From contig VRUF01000043.1 in the NCBI GenBank assembly GCA_019456245.1, forward strand, positions 1-11,706: a stretch of DNA of 11,706 nucleotides, in the 5' to 3' direction. The notes beneath the pieces are model-generated. The model saw only the letters and a program-made list of their open reading frames with translations, searched no databases and was not told where the DNA came from. This stretch comes from Planctomycetota bacterium (GTDB lineage Bacteria; Planctomycetota; Phycisphaerae; Sedimentisphaerales; Anaerohalosphaeraceae). Below are positions 6,865-11,706 of the stretch, in pieces. The stretch's first letter is position 1, and each line of letters begins with the position of its first letter. The translations under genes were made by a program, and so were the position numbers.

Positions 6865-7770
6865 ATGTCGCTTTTGGTTACCGGTTCGATAGGTATTGAT
6901 ACGGTTAGAACCCCATTCGGTGTTAGCGAATGCTGTGTTGGCGGTTCTGCGGTTTATTTCAGTTTAGCAGCAAGCAACTTTTGCCCCGTACGTTTTCTCG
7001 GTGTCATAGGAGACGACTGTCCCTTTGATCTTGTTGAGATTTTTGCCGAAAGGGATGTCGATCTTCACGGACTGGAAGTACGCCAGGGAAGTAAGACCTT
7101 CCGCTGGTCAGGCTCTTACGAAGGAGCGATGAACGAGGCGAACACCGATGACGTCGAGCTTAATGTCCTCTCGGAAGCATCGCCAAAGTTTCCCGATGAA
7201 TACAAGGACAGCAAGTATGTCTTTCTGGCCAATACTGCCCCTTCGCTTCAGTTGGAACTGTTGGACCAGGTTGACAACCCCGCCTTCGTAGCCGCCGATA
7301 CCATGAACCTCTGGATAGAGACCGCACTGGACAACTTAAAACTATTGCTCGACCGAATTAACATGCTCGTTCTAAACGACGGTGAGGCAAAACTGCTTAC
7401 CGGTCATCAAAATGTAACCACGGCGGGCAAGAAGATACTGGAGATGGGACCGGAGGTCGTCATAATAAAACGCGGCGAGTACGGTTCCATGATGCTGACC
7501 AGAAATGGCGATTACTTTATGCTCCCAGCCTACCCGACAGAGGTCGTTATCGATCCGACCGGTGCAGGCGATTCCTTCGCGGGCGCAATGATGGGTTCAC
7601 TGGCACGCGATGACAAGGTCGACTTTGTTTCCCTTAGAAACGCGATAGTTTTCGGTACGGTTTCAGCATCATTTACGATAGGCGATTTTTCGATACACGG
7701 CATGAAATCAGCCGATACCGAAAAGATTGAAGAGAGATATGATTTGCTGCGAAAGATCACGCAATTTTAG
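6865..7770 (+). CDS. PfkB-family carbohydrate (ribokinase-like) kinase
   Basis: This is a cytoplasmic ATP-dependent kinase of 301 residues that transfers phosphate to a sugar or nucleoside hydroxyl. The N-terminus shows the substrate-side motif GGSAVYFSLAAS at 26-37. The C-terminal PfkB signature DPTGAGDSFAGAMMGSLA spans 230-247, with Asp236 the expected catalytic base and GAGD the anion hole. NDGEAKLLTG (171-180) and IIKRGEYGSMM (200-210) are the usual central blocks before the nucleotide site. The substrate cannot be read from sequence: ribokinase, adenosine kinase and other sugar kinase activities are all possible. A strong ribosome binding site, AGGAGG, overlaps the gltX stop and lies 8 bp before the ATG. 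The short gap indicates cotranscription with gltX. thpR follows after 20 bp. Nothing looks truncated. Confidence 0.9.
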   Translation: MSLLVTGSIGIDTVRTPFGVSECCVGGSAVYFSLAASNFCPVRFLGVIGDDCPFDLVEIFAERDVDLHGLEVRQGSKTFRWSGSYEGAMNEANTDDVELNVLSEASPKFPDEYKDSKYVFLANTAPSLQLELLDQVDNPAFVAADTMNLWIETALDNLKLLLDRINMLVLNDGEAKLLTGHQNVTTAGKKILEMGPEVVIIKRGEYGSMMLTRNGDYFMLPAYPTEVVIDPTGAGDSFAGAMMGSLARDDKVDFVSLRNAIVFGTVSASFTIGDFSIHGMKSADTEKIEERYDLLRKITQF

Positions 7771-7790
7771 TTTTTGAATTGAGCTTTTAG

Positions 7791-8354
7791 ATGCGTTGTT
7801 TTATTGCCGTTGACATTGATACGAAAATACTGAACCAGGTAGAAAAGCTTCAGAATAATATGCGTAGCGATCTGGGCTCTGCCGCGGAAACGATTAAGTG
7901 GGTTCAGCCGCAGCGTATGCACCTTACCCTCAAGTTTCTGGGCGAGGTACCGGACAGCGATCTGATGGAAGTATGTGGTGTAGTAGCCTCCGTGGCCAAA
8001 AAACACAGCGGGTTTTCGCTTGAAGTAAAAAATGTCGGAACATTCGGTCGTCCGGCAAGGGTAGCCTGGGTCGGAGTCGATGAAAACAAGATACTTGAAG
8101 ACCTACAGGCCGATCTGGAAGACAGCTTCGGCCTCGCCGGATGGAAGGCTGACAATAAAAAGTTTGTAGGGCACCTTACGCTTTGCAGAATAAAAAGTTT
8201 TGAGACAGGAAGAAGACTAGGACGTTTGATCGGCAGATACGAAAATTTTGAGGCTGGTTCGTGTAACGTTAATTCGGTCTGTGTCTATGAAAGCGAATTA
8301 ACAAAAACAGGACCGGTCTACAGGCTAATGAAAGAATGCCAGTTAACAGGATAA
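7791..8354 (+). CDS. thpR: RNA 2',3'-cyclic phosphodiesterase (2H phosphoesterase, LigT family)
   Basis: This small cytoplasmic enzyme of 187 residues belongs to the 2H phosphoesterase superfamily. The family hydrolyses RNA 2',3'-cyclic phosphates to 2'-phosphates and was first seen as a 2'-5' RNA ligase. The two catalytic HxTx motifs are present: HLTL at 44-47 within MHLTLKFLGEV, and HLTL at 128-131 within VGHLTLCRIK. The start MRCFIAVDID and the late SVCVYESEL with TGPVYRLM fit the family pattern, and the length is normal. The ATG lies 20 bp after the kinase stop with only a weak GAG-type ribosome binding site, so it is probably translated from the gltX-kinase transcript. Its biological role is poorly known in any bacterium, and the neighbours do not define it. 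A small stem-loop follows the stop. Confidence 0.93.
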   Translation: MRCFIAVDIDTKILNQVEKLQNNMRSDLGSAAETIKWVQPQRMHLTLKFLGEVPDSDLMEVCGVVASVAKKHSGFSLEVKNVGTFGRPARVAWVGVDENKILEDLQADLEDSFGLAGWKADNKKFVGHLTLCRIKSFETGRRLGRLIGRYENFEAGSCNVNSVCVYESELTKTGPVYRLMKECQLTG

Positions 8355-8361
8355 GTAAGTT

Positions 8362-8377
8362 TCGGTCGAAAGGCCGA
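8362..8377 (+). other. GNRA-capped stem-loop after thpR
   Basis: CGGTC (8363-8367), loop GAAA, and GGCCG (8372-8376) form a five-pair stem with one G-T pair; an outer T-A pair extends it. It starts about 8 bases after the thpR stop. A T-rich run follows only from 8386, so it is a weak candidate terminator or RNA-stabilising hairpin between thpR and recA. Confidence 0.35.
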
Positions 8378-8385
8378 GGCCATAA

Positions 8386-8442
8386 TTTTGATTTTTAATA
8401 TTTAATATTTTAATTTTTTGATACGTTATCTGAGGAGATAAA
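8386..8442 (+). promoter_or_regulatory. AT-rich leader and likely promoter region of recA
   Basis: The 88-bp gap before recA is almost purely A/T from 8386 to 8419, including two tandem TTTAATA copies (8394-8407). TTGATT (8388-8393) with TAATTT (8411-8416) after 17 bp is a possible weak sigma-70 promoter. GAGGAG (8432-8437) lies 5 bp before the ATG. I find neither a CTG-N10-CAG nor a GAAC-N4-GTTC type LexA box. A short GATA-CGT-TATC palindrome (8420-8430) is the only operator-like element. Confidence 0.35.
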
Positions 8443-9504
8443 ATGGCAAAAGCTAAAAAAACAGCGGCAAAGAAGAAGATTAGCAAAACTACAGACGTCT
8501 CAGCAGGTGCAGGCGGCAAAGACGGTGCCCTCAGCAGGGCGATCGCACAAATCGAAAAGCAGTACGGAGCCGGTTCCATCATGAAGATGGACGAGTCCAA
8601 CATATCCAAGATTGAGGGCATAAGCTCCGGTGCGATTTCCATAGACATTGCCCTCGGCGGAAAAGGTTTCCCACGGGGTCGCGTCGTCGAGATATTCGGA
8701 CCCGAATCTTCCGGCAAGACCACGCTTGCGCTTCACGCCATCGCCGAAGCACAAAAGACAGGCGGAGTTGCCGCATTCATTGATGCCGAGCACGCACTGG
8801 ATACGACATGGGCAAAAAAACTCGGTGTCGACGTCAGCAGTATGCTCGTCAGTCAGCCCGATACCGGTGAGCAGGCCCTTGACATTGCCGAGATGCTTAT
8901 CAGATCAAACGCCGTTGATATTATTGTGATCGATTCTGTTGCGGCCCTGGTTCCGGCAGCCGAATTGCAGGGCGAGATGGGACAAAGTCACGTCGGTTTG
9001 CAGGCCAGGCTAATGAGTCAGGCAATGAGAAAACTCACCGGTGCGATAAGCAAGAGCAAGACGACCCTTATGTTCATCAACCAGATTCGCATGAAGATCG
9101 GCGTCATGTTCGGTAATCCGGAAACAACATCAGGCGGAAACGCACTCAAATTCTACTGTTCCGTACGTGTCGACGTAAGACGAATCGCAACCATCAAGGA
9201 CAGTACAGGCAGAGCGATAGGTAACCGCATAAGAACAAGGATCGTAAAGAACAAAGTAGCTGCTCCCTTCCAGCAAGCCGAGCTCGACCTCATGTTCGAC
9301 AGCGGACTAAGCTATGTAGGCGACCTTCTTGATTTAGGTGTCGAATGCGAAGTACTCCAAAAAAGCGGCGCGTGGCTAAATTACGGCGACATGAGACTCG
9401 GCCAGGGACGTGAAAAAGCAAAGATATTCTTACAGGAAAACAAGGATCTCACAAGCGAGATAGAACACAAAATACTCGAAGCAAAAGGTATGCTAGCCGA
9501 ATAG
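8443..9504 (+). CDS. recA: Recombinase RecA
   Basis: RecA is a DNA-dependent ATPase that forms filaments on single-stranded DNA, drives strand exchange and promotes LexA self-cleavage. It has 353 residues, the normal length, with no intein. A lysine-rich N-terminal extension (1-16) precedes the core. Walker A is GPESSGKT at 86-93. Walker B is IVIDS at 161-165. Loop L1 (EMGQSHVG, 178-185) and loop L2 (GVMFGNPETTSGGNAL, about 220-235) match the DNA-binding loops, and FINQIRMKIG at 211-220 is intact. The C-terminal tail (LTSEIEHKILEAKGMLAE) is short and only mildly acidic compared with E. coli RecA. The ribosome binding site GAGGAG is 5 bp before the ATG. An 88-bp AT-rich leader suggests its own promoter, and alaS follows after 54 bp without recX between them. 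Confidence 0.98.
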   Translation: MAKAKKTAAKKKISKTTDVSAGAGGKDGALSRAIAQIEKQYGAGSIMKMDESNISKIEGISSGAISIDIALGGKGFPRGRVVEIFGPESSGKTTLALHAIAEAQKTGGVAAFIDAEHALDTTWAKKLGVDVSSMLVSQPDTGEQALDIAEMLIRSNAVDIIVIDSVAALVPAAELQGEMGQSHVGLQARLMSQAMRKLTGAISKSKTTLMFINQIRMKIGVMFGNPETTSGGNALKFYCSVRVDVRRIATIKDSTGRAIGNRIRTRIVKNKVAAPFQQAELDLMFDSGLSYVGDLLDLGVECEVLQKSGAWLNYGDMRLGQGREKAKIFLQENKDLTSEIEHKILEAKGMLAE

Positions 9505-9558
9505 TACGGATGACAGTTTAGAAGTTAAGTTTACTGATAACTCAAGCGAGAAGATACC

Positions 9559-11706
9559 GTGTTTACATCGAAAGAAATCCGCAGTGCGTTCATAGATTTT
9601 TTCAAAAAGAACGGACATACTTTTGTTCCCAGTGCTCCCGTCGCTCCAATCGACGACGAGACCCTGATGTTTACAAACGCCGGCATGAACCAGTTCAAGG
9701 ATATTTTCCTCCAGCTGAGAAAACCCGATTGCCCGCGTGCGGTAAACAGCCAAAAGTGCATCCGAGTAAGCGGCAAGCACAACGACCTCGAAGAGGTAGG
9801 CATCGACACATACCATCACACCTTCTTCGAGATGCTAGGCAACTGGTCCTTCGATGATTACTTCAAGGAAGACGCGATAAAATGGGCATGGCAACTGCTC
9901 ACGGAAGTTTACGGGATCGACCAGGACAAATTATGGGCGACCGTTTTTGCCGGCGATGAAAAGGATGGTTCCAAGCTGGATGAAGATGCGCTCCAGTTAT
10001 GGAAGAAGGTTACTTCCATATCTCCGGACCGGATCATCGCCTGCGGCAAAAAAGATAATTTCTGGGAGATGGGAAGCACCGGCCCCTGCGGACCATGCAG
10101 CGAAATCCACATCGACCTCGGCCCGGACCGTTGCGACATGCAGCACGTCCACGGCCACAAGTGCGAAGTAAACGCCGGATGCGCAAGGTACATCGAATTG
10201 TGGAACCTCGTCTTCATACAGTACAATCGCCAGGAGGATGGCTCGCTGGTCAAGCTCCCGGCCAACTACATCGACACCGGCGCAGGCCTGGAAAGAATAA
10301 CTGCGGTCCTCCAGAACAAAAAAAGCAATTACGACACCGACCTCTTCATGCCCATCATCGACGCACTTGCCGATCTGACCGGACACAAGTACACCAGTGA
10401 GCTTGGCAGCAAAGTCGACAACGCTTTCAGAGTGATCTCCGACCACATCCGCTCGCTGACATTTTCCATCGCCGACGGCGTCATCCCCTCCAACGATGGC
10501 CGCGGCTATGTAATGCGCCGCCTCTTACGCCGCGCTGCAAGGTTCGGACGTCTGCTCGATGCACATGAACCATTTATGTACAAGCTGGTAGATGTCGTAT
10601 CGGATGTCATGGGCGAAGCGTTCGGAGAGGTCAAAGAACGCGCGGACTTCATTAAAACCGTGATAAAAAGTGAAGAGGAAAGTTTTGGACGAACGCTTGA
10701 TCGCGGTCTTGAAATTTTCGCTCAGGCTGCCAAAAAAGCAGAAAAAAAGGAAGACAAAACAATAAGCGGCGCCGATGCATTCCAGATGTACGACACATAC
10801 GGATTTCCGCTCGACCTTACTCAGCTAATGGCCCGAGAACGCGGCCTGGACGTAGACACCGTTGGGTTTGGCGAGAACATGGAGCAGCAAAGAGAGCGCG
10901 CAAGAGCGGGCCAAAAAACCATTTCGCTAAAAGGGGCCCTTAGCGGTGTCGAACTTCCCGCAACCCAGGACAGCGACAAATACCACAGTCGCCACTGCCA
11001 AACCAAGCTTCTCGGCTGGATAGATAAAACAGGATTCGTCACCAAAGGCAGCCTATCCGATAGCAGCAAAGAGGCAGCCCTGGTTCTGGACGCGACTTGT
11101 TTCTATGCCGAAAGCGGCGGTCAGGTCGGAGACTTCGGCATCATAGAATCGCCAACCGGAAAGTTCATCGTCGAAAACACCGAAAAGATTGCAGATTGCA
11201 TCGTCCATAAAGGCAAGATGGTTTCCGGCAGTATCGCGGTAGGTGATGAAGTCAGCGCATCCGTTGATATAAAGCGATTTGCGGTAACGAAAAACCACAC
11301 TGCAACGCATCTTTTGCAGTGGGCTCTCCAGCAGGTTCTCGGCGATACGGTTCGCCAGCAGGGCAGTCTCGTTTCACAGGAATATCTCCGTTTCGATTTC
11401 ACATACCCCAAATCGCTTACCGATACGCAGATCGAACACGTCGAAAAGCTCGTAACCGAAAAGATCGCCCAGTCCCATCCGGTTACATGCCATGAAATGT
11501 CAATAGACAAAGCAAAAAAACTCGGCGCGATGGCACTCTTCGGCGAAAAGTACGGCAATGAAGTACGCGTTGTCGCAGTTGGTGCAGATGATGCTTCCCA
11601 GATCAACAAAGCATTCAGCAAAGAGTTCTGCGGAGGCATTCACGTAGACAACACTTCCCAGATCAACGGCTTTAAGATCGTAAAAGAGGAAAGCATCTCA
11701 GCAGGA
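9559..11706 (+). CDS. alaS: Alanyl-tRNA synthetase, 3' end outside window
   Basis: AlaRS charges tRNA-Ala and also edits mischarged Ser- and Gly-tRNA-Ala. The frame is open for 716 codons from GTG at 9559 to the window edge, of about 870 expected. An in-frame stop shortly upstream leaves this GTG as the only sensible start; the ribosome binding site is weak (GAGAAGA). The class II catalytic domain shows MFTNAGMNQFKD at 37-48, FFEMLGNWSFDDYF at 89-102 and STGPCGPCSEIH, with YIDTGAGLERI completing the core. The tRNA-recognition region has GRGYVMRRLLRRAAR. The editing domain has the zinc motif HTATH at 580-584 and CGGIH at 691-695, where the family normally has CGGTH. A 14-bp repeat lies just before and after that motif. 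The recA-alaS order is common in bacteria. Confidence 0.96.
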   Translation, partial: MFTSKEIRSAFIDFFKKNGHTFVPSAPVAPIDDETLMFTNAGMNQFKDIFLQLRKPDCPRAVNSQKCIRVSGKHNDLEEVGIDTYHHTFFEMLGNWSFDDYFKEDAIKWAWQLLTEVYGIDQDKLWATVFAGDEKDGSKLDEDALQLWKKVTSISPDRIIACGKKDNFWEMGSTGPCGPCSEIHIDLGPDRCDMQHVHGHKCEVNAGCARYIELWNLVFIQYNRQEDGSLVKLPANYIDTGAGLERITAVLQNKKSNYDTDLFMPIIDALADLTGHKYTSELGSKVDNAFRVISDHIRSLTFSIADGVIPSNDGRGYVMRRLLRRAARFGRLLDAHEPFMYKLVDVVSDVMGEAFGEVKERADFIKTVIKSEEESFGRTLDRGLEIFAQAAKKAEKKEDKTISGADAFQMYDTYGFPLDLTQLMARERGLDVDTVGFGENMEQQRERARAGQKTISLKGALSGVELPATQDSDKYHSRHCQTKLLGWIDKTGFVTKGSLSDSSKEAALVLDATCFYAESGGQVGDFGIIESPTGKFIVENTEKIADCIVHKGKMVSGSIAVGDEVSASVDIKRFAVTKNHTATHLLQWALQQVLGDTVRQQGSLVSQEYLRFDFTYPKSLTDTQIEHVEKLVTEKIAQSHPVTCHEMSIDKAKKLGAMALFGEKYGNEVRVVAVGADDASQINKAFSKEFCGGIHVDNTSQINGFKIVKEESISAG
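11594..11667 (+). repeat. 14-bp in-frame direct repeat within alaS
   Basis: CTTCCCAGATCAAC occurs at 11594-11607 and again at 11654-11667, exactly 60 bp apart and in the same frame, encoding SQIN both times. The second copy fits the family position after CGGxHVDNT. The first lies in ADDASQINKA, a few residues more than I expect between the VVAVG strand and FSKE. Confidence 0.85.

Overview
The window is 11.7 kb of dense bacterial chromosome carrying ten complete or partial housekeeping-type genes. I see no phage, transposon, CRISPR array or RNA gene. The organism is a bacterium that has both a GlnRS and a GluRS. DUF1844, an enlarged GluRS and the recA-alaS order would fit a Planctomycetota/PVC-type genome (for example Phycisphaerae), but this is an inference from gene content and not a firm placement. 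An Illumina adapter fragment inside one gene shows that the sequence is a short-read assembly, perhaps a metagenome bin.

Left block (1-3140, + strand): the 3' end of smpB (trans-translation), a DUF1844 protein, trpC (tryptophan synthesis), an mtfA-like zinc peptidase and a voltage-gated potassium-channel-like protein with a C-terminal zinc ribbon. The gaps are 4 to 21 bp, so this looks like one operon of functionally mixed genes.

Middle (3150-4888, - strand): glnS, convergent with the channel gene and only 9 bp from it. Its frame is broken by 17 extra bases at 4219-4235. These consist of a perfect 13-base Illumina adapter core plus a 4-base duplication of the flank. Removing exactly these bases restores a normal GlnRS of 568 residues, so the break is almost certainly an assembly artefact.

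Divergent intergenic region (4889-5231): 343 bp between the paralogous class I synthetase genes glnS and gltX. It holds a good -35-like element for gltX, an inverted repeat that could hide a Shine-Dalgarno-like sequence in front of a 23-codon ORF, and an imperfect inverted repeat.

Right block (5232-11706, + strand): gltX (GluRS with about 55 extra residues after its KLSKR motif), a PfkB-family sugar kinase, thpR (2H phosphoesterase), recA and alaS. alaS runs off the window end after 716 codons. The first three genes are closely spaced. recA has its own AT-rich leader behind a small stem-loop.

I found no convincing new defence or mobile system. The items most worth checking are the adapter scar in glnS, a 14-bp in-frame repeat in the alaS editing domain, the GluRS insertion, and the channel with a zinc-ribbon tail.
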